The position numbers and the translations under genes were made by a program. A DNA stretch of 64,000 nucleotides from Aliivibrio finisterrensis (GTDB lineage: Bacteria > Pseudomonadota > Gammaproteobacteria > Enterobacterales > Vibrionaceae). The notes beneath the pieces are model-generated. The model did not search any database and was not told the origin of the DNA. It saw only the letters and a program-made list of their open reading frames with translations. The stretch's first letter is position 1; each line of letters starts with the position of its first letter. The stretch spans positions 124,001-188,000 of the forward strand of contig NZ_WBVP01000003.1 in NCBI RefSeq assembly GCF_008933155.1. The letters are read 5' to 3'. Shown here piece by piece: positions 36,386-44,866 of the stretch.

Positions 36386-37594
36386 ATGAATAAAAATAAG
36401 ACACAAACGTTGCCATCAGGTCGCTTAAATAAAACGCCATTACTTCTTGCTATGATGATCATTGCGACGGGGCAAGTCGGTGTGAGCATTTATTTGCCAT
36501 CCCTTCCGCTAATAAGTCAAGAACTTGGTGTTTCGTCTTCTGATGCTCAACTTCTAGTCACGCTTTTTTTAGTTGGCTTTGGCAGCTCACAGTTGTTTTA
36601 TGGCCCTTTGTCTGATGCACTTGGACGACGTCCAATATTCATTTTAGGACAGGGGATTTACTTGTTAGGGACATTAGTCTGTTTCGCTATGACAGATAAT
36701 TTTACCGCGTTAGTGTTTGGTAGATTACTTCAAGGCCTTGGAGCGGGCAGTGCATCGGTACTTGGCCGAAGCGTGCTAAGAGACAGTTACAGTGGACATC
36801 ACTTAACAAAGGCAATGTCTTATATTTCGATAACCGCGTCGATATTACCGATACTTGCGCCGGTAATTGGAGGTTGGATCGCTTGGCATTTTAGCTGGCA
36901 GTGGGTGTTTGGTTTTGTGCTTATTTATTTAATGAGTATTTTGACTATTGGTTATTTTATCTTGCCTGAAACATTGCCGTATAAGCCAGAGAAGTTCAGT
37001 ATCCTTCAAACATTACGAGACTATGGTTCTTTATTTAGTAATGCTCAAGTGATCTCAAGTGCAAGTTTGAATTGGGTGAGCTATTTAAGTAGTTTGGTTT
37101 CGGTCTCTTTATTGCCCTTTTTACTTCAAGATGGGTTAGGGCTTACAGCGGCTGAATATGGAGAAGTAATGATTATCCCATCAACAGGGCTCATGATCGG
37201 TAGCTTTATTCTCAATAGTTTAAATAAACGTTGTAGTGTTATTCAATTGATGGGAGTAGCGCTCGGGATAATGACAGTATCAGGTTTATCATTGGTGTTT
37301 TTTGAAACCTCACTGTTTTCACTGGTTTTTGGATTCACATTGCTTGCAGTAGCTCAGGGCATTTCATTCCCACTCTCTATTAATTTATTACTGGCTCCGC
37401 ATACCAAAAAAGTAGGGACAATCTCGGCCTTATCAGGCTCTGTTCAAATGTGCTTAGCAGGATTACTTGGCGGTTATTTGGTGAAGGCTTGGGTGACTGA
37501 CCAAAACAGTTTAGGTTTATTTTATTTACTGATCACAGTGTGCATGCTCGTTGTTTTATTATGGAATAAGCAAGTTCAACCTAATAATAGCTAA
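36386..37594 (+). CDS. Bcr/CflA-type MFS drug-resistance exporter, 402 aa
   Basis: Twelve-span major facilitator. The signature YGPLSDALGRRP in loop 2-3 and GRLLQGLGAGSASVLGRSVLRD in span 4-5 is typical of Bcr/CflA/EmrD proton antiporters, which expel bicyclomycin, chloramphenicol and similar compounds. Divergent LysR gene 78 bases away. No good Shine-Dalgarno at the ATG. It lies 220 bases upstream of the dioxygenase gene, and a hairpin at about 37633-37659 falls in the gap, so the two may be separate units. Confidence 0.87.
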   Translation: MNKNKTQTLPSGRLNKTPLLLAMMIIATGQVGVSIYLPSLPLISQELGVSSSDAQLLVTLFLVGFGSSQLFYGPLSDALGRRPIFILGQGIYLLGTLVCFAMTDNFTALVFGRLLQGLGAGSASVLGRSVLRDSYSGHHLTKAMSYISITASILPILAPVIGGWIAWHFSWQWVFGFVLIYLMSILTIGYFILPETLPYKPEKFSILQTLRDYGSLFSNAQVISSASLNWVSYLSSLVSVSLLPFLLQDGLGLTAAEYGEVMIIPSTGLMIGSFILNSLNKRCSVIQLMGVALGIMTVSGLSLVFFETSLFSLVFGFTLLAVAQGISFPLSINLLLAPHTKKVGTISALSGSVQMCLAGLLGGYLVKAWVTDQNSLGLFYLLITVCMLVVLLWNKQVQPNNS

Positions 37595-37814
37595 TAATAT
37601 CAAATGATTACTAATTATTCAGTGAAGAGTTCTAGCTTTCTTTGTATAAACAAAAGCTATTCAGTGTTAAAGTTCATAAAACCAATCATTTATGATTTTA
37701 TATATCGATTTGTTTATTTTGCGTGAAGTAAAGCACTACATAGTTTGATTTGTTAGCATTTCTGCGTAAATAATAAAGATGTAAATCATTTGTTAACTTA
37801 CTGCAGGAGGCATC

Positions 37815-38471
37815 ATGTTACATTCACATAGTACAACATTGCAGCTGACACAATTAAGTCATGCTGCGGTTCATCAACTCGCACCTTCATTTTCTGGATT
37901 ACCTAAAACGTTGCACGCTGATGGTAACTTCCGTTTAAGACGTTATTCCGTTATTCGAATGGTAAACGAGGAAGTGGTGGAGACGAACCAGCATAACTTT
38001 GTGCAAAGTGAAGAGATTAACCATTACCAAGGTGATGTTATTCGTGAGTTTGAAGGCATTGAAAGTGATATTTTGCACAGTGAAGGCATGGCTGAAATGT
38101 GTCAGGTCTTTATGGGTCTTAATCATTTACCAAATGGGCAAGAAATTGAAATACATCAAATGCGTATTGCCGCGATTTATGAAGAAACTCAAATTGCTCC
38201 AGAAGGTGTTCACCAAGATGGTTTCGATCATATCGCCTTGATTGGTATCGATCGTTCAAACATTGAAGGGGGAGAATTACTTGTATACAAAGATTCAAAC
38301 GAAGAACCATTTTTTAGGAAAATTTTAGAAGATGGTGAAGTTGCTATGGTTGATGACAGAAAACTATGGCATAACGGCAAGCCAATTCGATTGATTGAAC
38401 AAGATCATGAAGGGCATATGGATGTATTTGTATTAACCGCAAAGGATAATGTTAATGACTTTCACGCCTGA
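37815..38471 (+). CDS. 2OG-Fe(II) dioxygenase of the amino-acid hydroxylase type (PF10014-like), 218 aa
   Basis: Soluble jelly-roll dioxygenase. The iron facial triad is visible: HQDGFDH (His and Asp, near residues 139-145) and the distal His in LWHNGKPI, with the 2-oxoglutarate Arg just after (IRLIEQD). This family includes free L-isoleucine/leucine hydroxylases. It uses 2OG and O2 to hydroxylate a small substrate, probably an amino acid. GCAGGAGG precedes the ATG. The next gene starts inside its end (17-base overlap), so the two products likely act in one pathway. Confidence 0.82.
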   Translation: MLHSHSTTLQLTQLSHAAVHQLAPSFSGLPKTLHADGNFRLRRYSVIRMVNEEVVETNQHNFVQSEEINHYQGDVIREFEGIESDILHSEGMAEMCQVFMGLNHLPNGQEIEIHQMRIAAIYEETQIAPEGVHQDGFDHIALIGIDRSNIEGGELLVYKDSNEEPFFRKILEDGEVAMVDDRKLWHNGKPIRLIEQDHEGHMDVFVLTAKDNVNDFHA

Positions 38472-39687
38472 GCAAGCCCGTTTGCAATTTCCATCTTTAG
38501 CGCAAACAACTAATGAGCTTCCGATTGTGTTTCTAGATGGCCCCGGAGGCTCTCAAGTGCCCAATTCTGTGCTAACTGCGATGACAGAATACCTTGGTTA
38601 TTCTAACTCTAATCTAGGCGGTCATTTTTTTTCAAGCCAAATAACGAATAGTGTGATGGATACTGCTCGCTCTTCTTGTGCTGCGTTAGTAAATGCACCA
38701 AGCAGTAATAATATTGTCTTTGGTGCTAATATGACGTCCTTAACGTTTCAGTTAAGTCGAGCGATAAGTCGAGAATGGAAAGCGGGAGATGAGATCATCG
38801 TTACGGCATTAGACCACTATTCGAACGTATCAAGCTGGCAGCAAGCCGCAGAAGACAAAGGGGTCATTGTTCACCAAGTTCGCGTTAGTACCACTGATTG
38901 CACGTTAGATATGGATCACTTTTATTCGCTGCTGTCTGATAAAACCAAGTTGGTTGCCACGACATTCGCTTCTAATACCACAGGCTCTTTAGTTGATGTG
39001 AAGTCGATGATTAACGCTGCACATGGTGTTGATGCGATGGTGTATGTTGATGCGGTTCACTACGCCCCTCATCATTTAATTGATGTGCAAGATCTTGATT
39101 GTGATTTTTTAGCCTGTTCAGCGTATAAATTTTTTGGCCCCCATGTCGGTATTGCTTATGTGTCTACCAAATGGTTACAAACGCTTTCGCCATATAAAGT
39201 TGAACCCGCCACAAATATAGGGCCAGGCCGATTTGAGACGGGCACACAAAGCTTTGAAGGGTTGGCTGGCGTTACAGCAGCTATTGAGTATTTGGCTCAA
39301 TGGGGAGCAAAAGAGGCGAGTTTACGAGAAAGACTTATCTCTAGTTTTATTCAGTACGAGCAACATGAATTAGCACTGACGCACTATTTTGTAAATAAAT
39401 TAGAGAGTAGGCCTTGGATTTCATTGTTTGGTATTAGTGATCCTGAAAATTGCATTAATCGGACCCCAACGTTTGCTATTCGACTTCAAGGGAATTCTCC
39501 AGAAGCAGTAGCCAAAGCATTAGGTTTGCATAACGTATGTGTATGGAATGGGCATTTTTATGCACTTGGCTTAGTGAAGCAGTTAAATCTAGAAGCGTAT
39601 GGTGGTGTTGTTCGTATTGGATTTATGCACTACAACACCGTAGATGAAATAGACTACTTATTTTCGTTATTAGATGCACTGGTATAA
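38455..39687 (+). CDS. Class-V PLP enzyme, cysteine-desulfurase-like (VC1184 subfamily), 410 aa
   Basis: Aminotransferase class V fold. PLP site: ANMTSLTFQL (phosphate), YVDAVHYAPHH (Asp and His stacking on PLP) and the Schiff-base Lys in SAYKFFGPHVG. The VC1184-type family lacks a proven activity. I choose the ATG at 38455 since AAAGGA lies eight bases before it; the ATG at 38449 is too close. Coupled to the upstream dioxygenase, so the likely substrate is a hydroxylated amino acid (lyase or transaminase). Its 3' end overlaps the convergent cytochrome gene by 34 bases. Confidence 0.82.
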   Translation: MTFTPEQARLQFPSLAQTTNELPIVFLDGPGGSQVPNSVLTAMTEYLGYSNSNLGGHFFSSQITNSVMDTARSSCAALVNAPSSNNIVFGANMTSLTFQLSRAISREWKAGDEIIVTALDHYSNVSSWQQAAEDKGVIVHQVRVSTTDCTLDMDHFYSLLSDKTKLVATTFASNTTGSLVDVKSMINAAHGVDAMVYVDAVHYAPHHLIDVQDLDCDFLACSAYKFFGPHVGIAYVSTKWLQTLSPYKVEPATNIGPGRFETGTQSFEGLAGVTAAIEYLAQWGAKEASLRERLISSFIQYEQHELALTHYFVNKLESRPWISLFGISDPENCINRTPTFAIRLQGNSPEAVAKALGLHNVCVWNGHFYALGLVKQLNLEAYGGVVRIGFMHYNTVDEIDYLFSLLDALV

Positions 39688-39980
39688 AACGCAGCAATAT
39701 CTTTTAAATCTTGATCATTGAGTCGTTGTAACTGGGCCTTCATCATTTGTGCTAGGGGCCCTTTTCGCTCGTCATTTTGATACGATTTCATTGAGTTATA
39801 TAAATACATTTCATTTTGCATATCTAAATTAGGGTAGCTTGAATTCATCGCCTTTCCTGTTTCACCATGACAAAAAATGCAACTTGGTGCTTTTAATTTG
39901 CCTTTAACAGGATCACCTAATGTATTTGCGTAAGTGGTGTTTGAAGCACAAAGCAGAGCAAGCAAAATCCATTTAATCAT
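39654..39980 (-). CDS. Small periplasmic cytochrome c, 108 aa
   Basis: Signal peptide (MIKWILLALLCASNTTYA) and one haem site CIFCH near residue 34-38, with the distal Met likely in GPLAQMMKAQL. Cytochrome c4/c5-type single-domain electron carrier. It converges on the PLP gene with 34 bases of overlap. It is divergent from the ECF sigma gene across a 290-base gap, but I saw no ECF-type site facing it. Partner oxidase or reductase unknown. Confidence 0.87.
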   Translation of the reverse strand: MIKWILLALLCASNTTYANTLGDPVKGKLKAPSCIFCHGETGKAMNSSYPNLDMQNEMYLYNSMKSYQNDERKGPLAQMMKAQLQRLNDQDLKDIAAFYTSASNNENK

Positions 39981-40217
39981 TATCGTTAGTTTTAACTGAT
40001 ATTAAGGTTGATTTTTATATTAAATTATTATTGGTGAACGAACAATGAAAATTGTCAGTTTTTTAGCTATATTTACTACTAAATTAGATAAGCTAACATC
40101 TTGTTTCTTTGATAAAATAAATCGAATGATCACCATTGTTTTTTTTTGAGAGCGAGCTTTGAATTCTGTGTATTAATTCAAGATATAACAAATTAAAACG
40201 GTCTATAGTTTACAGAG

Positions 40218-40243
40218 TGATCCAAATAGTAATCTCTTCCGTA
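40218..40243 (+). promoter_or_regulatory. ECF-sigma promoter of the sigma/chrR operon (autoregulatory)
   Basis: TGATCC at 40218-40223, 16-base spacer, CGTA at 40240-40243. TGATCC/CGTA is the pattern I recall for RpoE-ChrR (ECF11) promoters. The upstream G and the following AAATAG are also shared with the photolyase promoter at 53469-53494. The position, 28 bases before the sigma gene start, fits positive autoregulation. Confidence 0.75.
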
Positions 40244-40270
40244 GTAGTATGAATTATTATGGAGGTAGAT

Positions 40271-40882
40271 ATGCAAACTCAGCACATAGAAGTGAGCAAT
40301 CGATTGAACTCTAGTTATAAGCCAATACAAAATGAAGAGGATGTCGCCAAGCTAGATTATTGGTTAAATCTAGTGGGAGAAACTCAAGATAAATTGGCAT
40401 TTTCACAGTTATTTTCATGGTTTGCGCCCAAGATACGCGCCTACGGAATTAAAAAATTTAATGATCCTACTTTGGCAATGGATTTAGTTCAAGAAACCAT
40501 GACGTTAGTGTGGCGAAAAGCGGCTCTGTTTAATCAGACTAAAGGGAATGCATCAGGGTGGATTTTTACCGTGATGCGAAATCACAGCTTTGATATGTTA
40601 CGTAAAATGCAATCAAATAAGGAAGATACAATAAGTAGTGATTTATGGCCACTATTTGATAAGCAAGTAGAAACAATAGAAACCGATTGGTTAGAGTCAA
40701 AACAGTTACATCGTTTAGTCAGTTTGCTACCTGAGGCACAAAGAGTGGTTGTCGAAGGCTTGTATATTCAAGGGTTAACTCAACATGAACTGTCAGAGCA
40801 CCTTGACCAGCCCATAGGGACGATAAAATCCAGACTACGCCTAGCATTGAGTAAATTAAGACAGGAGTATGAGAATGACTAA
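40271..40882 (+). CDS. ECF sigma factor of the RpoE/ChrR type, 203 aa
   Basis: Extracytoplasmic-function sigma factor. Region 2 is visible as NDPTLAMDLVQETMTLVWRK (-10 recognition helix), region 4 as LPEAQRVVVEGLYI and LDQPIGTIKSRLRLAL (-35 recognition). I take the ATG at 40271, five bases after GGAGG; the ATG at 40259 contains that site. Released from its ChrR partner by singlet oxygen in Rhodobacter; the same signal is inferred here. It differs from the housekeeping envelope sigma-E, which pairs with RseA. The next gene starts inside its end (8-base overlap). Confidence 0.9.
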   Translation: MQTQHIEVSNRLNSSYKPIQNEEDVAKLDYWLNLVGETQDKLAFSQLFSWFAPKIRAYGIKKFNDPTLAMDLVQETMTLVWRKAALFNQTKGNASGWIFTVMRNHSFDMLRKMQSNKEDTISSDLWPLFDKQVETIETDWLESKQLHRLVSLLPEAQRVVVEGLYIQGLTQHELSEHLDQPIGTIKSRLRLALSKLRQEYEND

Positions 40883-41549
40883 TATTACTTACCATCCAAG
40901 CGATGAGCTGTTGCGTTCTCATGCCAATGGCGAATTACCGGAGTCTCTTTCTGTTGCAGTGTCTCTACATTGTGAGTTGTGCTCAGAATGTAAAAACAAG
41001 GTTGAGGCTATCAGCCAAGAGTTAGCAAAAATGACATGGCAAAGTAACAGCCAGCCTATGTGCACAGAAAGTAATGAACCAACGGTTGACTATACAACAA
41101 TGTTGGAAAGCATCATGCAATTAGACGCAGGCGACTCTTATCTTATGTCTACACCGACACATCATGTCTTTATTGCTGATAAAACCTTTGAAGTACCGTA
41201 TTTATTGCATCGATATGATGACTTGAAATGGAATCAATTAGGCGCAGTGAGCCGTGCTCGTCTTATCGAAGAGCAAGATACACGATCAAATTTATTGCAT
41301 ATTGCTGCAGGAGGAGAGATCCCAAACCATACCCATAAAGGATTTGAGTTGACCTTGTTACTTGATGGCAGCTTTCAAGATGAATCTGCTCATTATCAAA
41401 AAGGCGATTTCATTTGGTTAGACGCATCACACGAACATAGCCCCAAAACGACGGAAGGTTGCTTGTGTTATACGGTTCAAAATGCTCCGCTGCATTTTAC
41501 AAAAGGATTGAGTAAATTATTTAATCCCATTGGCGGCTTATTGTATTAA
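40875..41549 (+). CDS. chrR: ChrR-type zinc anti-sigma factor, 224 aa
   Basis: Binds and inhibits the sigma encoded just upstream. The anti-sigma domain carries the zinc ligands His7, His32, Cys36, Cys39 (HCELCSEC), one residue shifted from Rhodobacter ChrR (His6, His31, Cys35, Cys38). The C-terminal cupin (GGEIPNHTHKGFELTLLLDG and HEHSP) holds a second metal site needed to sense singlet oxygen in Rhodobacter. The ATG at 40875 has AGGAG eight bases before it. Confidence 0.92.
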   Translation: MTNITYHPSDELLRSHANGELPESLSVAVSLHCELCSECKNKVEAISQELAKMTWQSNSQPMCTESNEPTVDYTTMLESIMQLDAGDSYLMSTPTHHVFIADKTFEVPYLLHRYDDLKWNQLGAVSRARLIEEQDTRSNLLHIAAGGEIPNHTHKGFELTLLLDGSFQDESAHYQKGDFIWLDASHEHSPKTTEGCLCYTVQNAPLHFTKGLSKLFNPIGGLLY

Positions 41550-41568
41550 AGATCACAGGAAGTGAACC

Positions 41569-41665
41569 ATTTTATCAGCGGTTACGTATCTATAAGTAAC
41601 TAATAAGTAAATAATTGCTGATAAAAATATTGGCAGTGAGCGTGAATTGAATAATGGCTCACTGC
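41569..41665 (+). repeat. Two hairpins between chrR and the lipid-gene run
   Basis: TTTTATCAGC (41570-41579) pairs with GCTGATAAAA (41617-41626), and GCAGTGAGC (41633-41641) pairs with GCTCACTGC (41657-41665). They sit in the 137-base gap before the NTF2-like gene; neither has a T-run. They may set the level of the downstream genes by mRNA processing or partial termination. Confidence 0.55.
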
Positions 41666-41686
41666 ACTAACACAAGGACGCACATA

Positions 41687-42127
41687 ATGATCTATTCTCC
41701 TTTTGTTGAAAGGTTCATAAAGTTATATGGAGATCTAAATAAACAAACTCTTCATTACTTAGCTGAGCTTTATACTCAAGACATTCAGTTTATTGATGCA
41801 GTGCATGAAATCAATGGATTAAACGATCTCGAAAGTTACTTTGAACATTTATACAGTAATCTGAAAGAGTGCCATTTCCAGATTCACCATGTTATTGAAA
41901 AAGAAACTCCAACAGGAGGGGAGGCCTCTCTTTATTGGACTATGCGCTATATTCATCCTAAGATAAATAAAGGACAGCAAATCACGGTTGACGGAACAAC
42001 CCTGATAAAATTCACCGACAAGGTGTATTACCATCGTGATTATATTGATATGGGACAGATGCTTTATGAGCACCTTCCAATTATTGGCCCAATGGTGAAG
42101 TTCATCAAAAAGAGGGTGCAATCATGA
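41687..42127 (+). CDS. NTF2/SnoaL-like fold protein, 146 aa
   Basis: Small soluble alpha+beta-cone protein with LYTQDIQFIDAVHEINGLNDLESYF and WTMRYIHPKINKG, typical of SnoaL-like nuclear-transport-factor-2 folds, which act as isomerases, cyclases or binding proteins. AAGGA precedes the ATG at 41687. Its stop overlaps the SDR start by 4 bases, so it is the first gene of the coupled lipid-gene run. Specific reaction unknown. Confidence 0.8.
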   Translation: MIYSPFVERFIKLYGDLNKQTLHYLAELYTQDIQFIDAVHEINGLNDLESYFEHLYSNLKECHFQIHHVIEKETPTGGEASLYWTMRYIHPKINKGQQITVDGTTLIKFTDKVYYHRDYIDMGQMLYEHLPIIGPMVKFIKKRVQS

Positions 42128-42861
42128 AAACAGTTTTGATTACAGGAGCAACGTCAGGCATAGGGTTATCCCTTGTGCATGCTTATCTAAAAAAAGGAGA
42201 TAAAGTATACGCCTGTGGTCGAAACTTCAGTGCTTATGAAGAATCAGAATTCTTATTAGAAGCAAAGCAGCAGTTGCAATTGATGGAAGTGTCTTTTGAC
42301 TTAACCGAAAGTCAATCAATTTTAACTTCACTCAATGGTATTGAGTCACTGGATATCGCCATTTTAAATGCAGGCACCTGTGAGTACATTGATGATGCTG
42401 AGCATTTTGATGCAGCCTTGTTCGAGCGAGTAATTCAAACCAATGTCATTTCAATAGGTTATTGTTTACAAATATTGATACCGAAGATGAAGTATGGAGC
42501 CCTTCTTGCGCTAATGGGGTCAAGTGCTTCTTATGTCCCATTTCAGCGAGCTGAAGCCTATGGAGCCAGTAAAGCGGCGATCCATTACCTTGCAAAGTCT
42601 TTGCAATTAGACATTCCTGCAGAGCGCTTAACCATAAGTGTGATTGCACCAGGGTTTGTTAAAACCCCATTAACTAATAAAAATGATTTTCCAATGCCAA
42701 TGTTGATTGAAGTAAACCAAGCGGCAACGCACATCATTAGTGGCATTAGCAAAAATAAAAAACATATTCATTTTCCATTTCCATTTACTAGTTTTCTAAT
42801 TGTTATGGGCAGTTTGCCTGATCGTATTTGGCAGTGGGTCGCATTAAGGATGAAACGATAA
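42124..42861 (+). CDS. Short-chain dehydrogenase/reductase, 245 aa
   Basis: Classical SDR: cofactor motif TGATSGIG at residues 7-14, LNAG near 85, catalytic Ser in GSSAS, YGASK with Tyr and Lys, then IAPGFVKTPLT. Uses NAD(P)H to oxidise or reduce an alcohol/carbonyl. In the Rhodobacter sigma-E regulon an SDR sits beside the CFA-like methylase too, as I remember it. The last bases overlap the next ATG (TAATG). Confidence 0.88.
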   Translation: MKTVLITGATSGIGLSLVHAYLKKGDKVYACGRNFSAYEESEFLLEAKQQLQLMEVSFDLTESQSILTSLNGIESLDIAILNAGTCEYIDDAEHFDAALFERVIQTNVISIGYCLQILIPKMKYGALLALMGSSASYVPFQRAEAYGASKAAIHYLAKSLQLDIPAERLTISVIAPGFVKTPLTNKNDFPMPMLIEVNQAATHIISGISKNKKHIHFPFPFTSFLIVMGSLPDRIWQWVALRMKR

Positions 42862-44120
42862 TGAAGAAAATTGCAATAGTAGGTAGTGGCATTTCAGGGC
42901 TAGTATGTGCCTACGTACTCAGTCGTAAATATCATGTTACCTTGTTTGAAGCCAATGATTATATTGGAGGCCACACCGCGACAAAGCGAGTAATTGCAGA
43001 AGGAAAAGAGTGGGACATTGATACCGGGTTTATTGTTTTTAATGACCGAACCTACCCTAATTTTATCGAATTGCTCTCGCAACTTGGAATTAAAGGCCAA
43101 GATAGCGAAATGAGTTTCAGTGTTAAAAACGTGATTTCAGGCCTTGAGTATAATGGACATAATCTAAATACATTATTTGCACAGCGATCTAATATTTTCA
43201 ATACTAAATTTTTGTCATTAATCAGCGAAATATTACGCTTTAACAAGCAGTGTAAAGAGCTATGGGAAAGAGAACATATTAATACTGATAGCACCCTAGG
43301 TGATATGCTTTATGATGATGGTTACAGTACCTACTTTGCTGAGCATTATATTTTGCCGATGGGTGCAGCAATTTGGTCATCTAGTCTGCAAGATATGAAG
43401 GCATTTCCACTGCACTTCTTTATTCGATTTTTCCATAATCATGGATTACTAGATATTGCCAATCGTCCACAATGGTACGTTATTCCTAATGGTTCGTCTT
43501 CCTATATTTCTCCTTTAATCGAGCGTTTTAAAGATAACATTCATCTAAATAGCTCAGTAACAGGGATTTCTCGTCATAGCGAGGGCGTGTCATTAACCAT
43601 AAAAAATACAGAGATCCATGAATTTGATGAAGTGATCTTAGCCTGTCACAGCAATCAATCCTTAGCGATGTTGACGGATGTCACCAACCGAGAAAAAGAG
43701 GTGCTATCTAAGCTTACCTATCAAGAGAATGAAGTGGTGTTACATACGGATGAAACCTTGCTACCTATGCAAAAGCGTGCATGGGCAGCGTGGAATTATC
43801 ACCTTGATGTTACAGACAAAAATAGACCATCAAGCGTCACTTATAATATGAATATATTACAAGGTCTTAGCACAGAGGAGACAACGTTCTGTGTCACCTT
43901 AAATAACTCTCCATTGATCAATGAAAGCAAAATTTTAGGATCTTATAAATACGATCACCCAGTATTTAACGCAGATACTATTTCATCACAGCAGTGTCGA
44001 AATGAAATTTGTGGGCATAATCATACGCACTTTGTTGGTGCATATTGGTATAACGGGTTCCATGAAGATGGAGTCAGAAGTGCGTTAGATGTTTGTCAGC
44101 GATTTGGCTTAAGTTTATGA
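42861..44120 (+). CDS. FAD-dependent amine-oxidase/desaturase-like protein, 419 aa
   Basis: NAD(P)/FAD-binding Rossmann N-terminus (AIVGSGISGLVCAYVLSRK, GGHTAT) of the amine-oxidase/phytoene-desaturase superfamily; the end is FVGAYWYNGFHEDGVRSAL, the FAD-closing motif. In Rhodobacter a neighbouring flavoprotein (UfaD) desaturates methylated fatty acids on the way to furan lipids; orthology here is an inference from its position between an SDR and a CFA-like methylase. It overlaps DUF1365 by 4 bases. Confidence 0.85.
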   Translation: MKKIAIVGSGISGLVCAYVLSRKYHVTLFEANDYIGGHTATKRVIAEGKEWDIDTGFIVFNDRTYPNFIELLSQLGIKGQDSEMSFSVKNVISGLEYNGHNLNTLFAQRSNIFNTKFLSLISEILRFNKQCKELWEREHINTDSTLGDMLYDDGYSTYFAEHYILPMGAAIWSSSLQDMKAFPLHFFIRFFHNHGLLDIANRPQWYVIPNGSSSYISPLIERFKDNIHLNSSVTGISRHSEGVSLTIKNTEIHEFDEVILACHSNQSLAMLTDVTNREKEVLSKLTYQENEVVLHTDETLLPMQKRAWAAWNYHLDVTDKNRPSSVTYNMNILQGLSTEETTFCVTLNNSPLINESKILGSYKYDHPVFNADTISSQQCRNEICGHNHTHFVGAYWYNGFHEDGVRSALDVCQRFGLSL

Positions 44121-44866
44121 TTCATTCTTGTCTTTATCATGGAGAGGTGAGGCACAGACGCTTTCAAACCAGAGCGCATAGCTTTAGTTATGAGATGTTT
44201 TTTCTCGCCCTCGATTTGGATGAGTTAGAAGATTTTGAATCCATCGGTTGGTTTAAAAAAAACAAATTTTCCCCTCTCTCTTTTAATCGGTGTGATTACA
44301 TAGGCGAAGAGCAGGAGCCACTAAAAAATTCAGTATGGAATAAAGTCGCTGAGTTAGGCGGGAAGCCATTAAATACACGGGTGCTATTTGTTGGTCAAGT
44401 GCGTTGTTTTGGTGTCTATTTCAGCCCCATTAACTTGTATTATTGTTACGATAAAAATGATCAGTTAACGTATTTATTAGCGGAAGTGAGTAATACACCA
44501 TGGAATCAAACCCACTATTATTTGATCAAGATGAAATCAGATAAAGTGATAGATAAAACTTTTCATGTTTCTCCTTTCTTAAACCTTGATATGAAATATC
44601 ATTGGATGATTAAAGAGCCTAATAAGCACCTTTCACTCCATTTAGAAAACAGAGGGTTAGAGCAACAAGAGAAGATTTTTGATGCAACAATAGCCATGAC
44701 CCGAAAATCACTGTCATCAAAAAATATTCAACAGCAAGTGATCTCAATCCCGATAATGACCGTAAAGATAGTATATGGAATTTACTGGCAGGCACTGAAA
44801 TTATTTTTAAAGCGGGTCCCTTTCGTGCCTTATCCAAAAATTAAGGAGAACAGCGATGTTGAATAA
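44117..44866 (+). CDS. DUF1365 protein, 249 aa
   Basis: Family of unknown biochemical function that travels with the FAD protein and the CFA-like methylase in many bacteria. Visible features: LYHGEVRHRRF near the start, VRCFGVYFSPINLYYCYD, and EVSNTPWNQTHYYLIKM. Mostly soluble with a hydrophobic C-terminal third. The ATG at 44117 sits in the previous stop (ATGA); the stop overlaps cfa by 11 bases. Confidence 0.85.
   Translation: MIHSCLYHGEVRHRRFQTRAHSFSYEMFFLALDLDELEDFESIGWFKKNKFSPLSFNRCDYIGEEQEPLKNSVWNKVAELGGKPLNTRVLFVGQVRCFGVYFSPINLYYCYDKNDQLTYLLAEVSNTPWNQTHYYLIKMKSDKVIDKTFHVSPFLNLDMKYHWMIKEPNKHLSLHLENRGLEQQEKIFDATIAMTRKSLSSKNIQQQVISIPIMTVKIVYGIYWQALKLFLKRVPFVPYPKIKENSDVE

Noticed and set aside
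37633-37659. Hairpin between the MFS and dioxygenase genes (TAGCTTT...AAAGCTA)
   Set aside because: No T-run and an imperfect stem; not called as a terminator, only noted.
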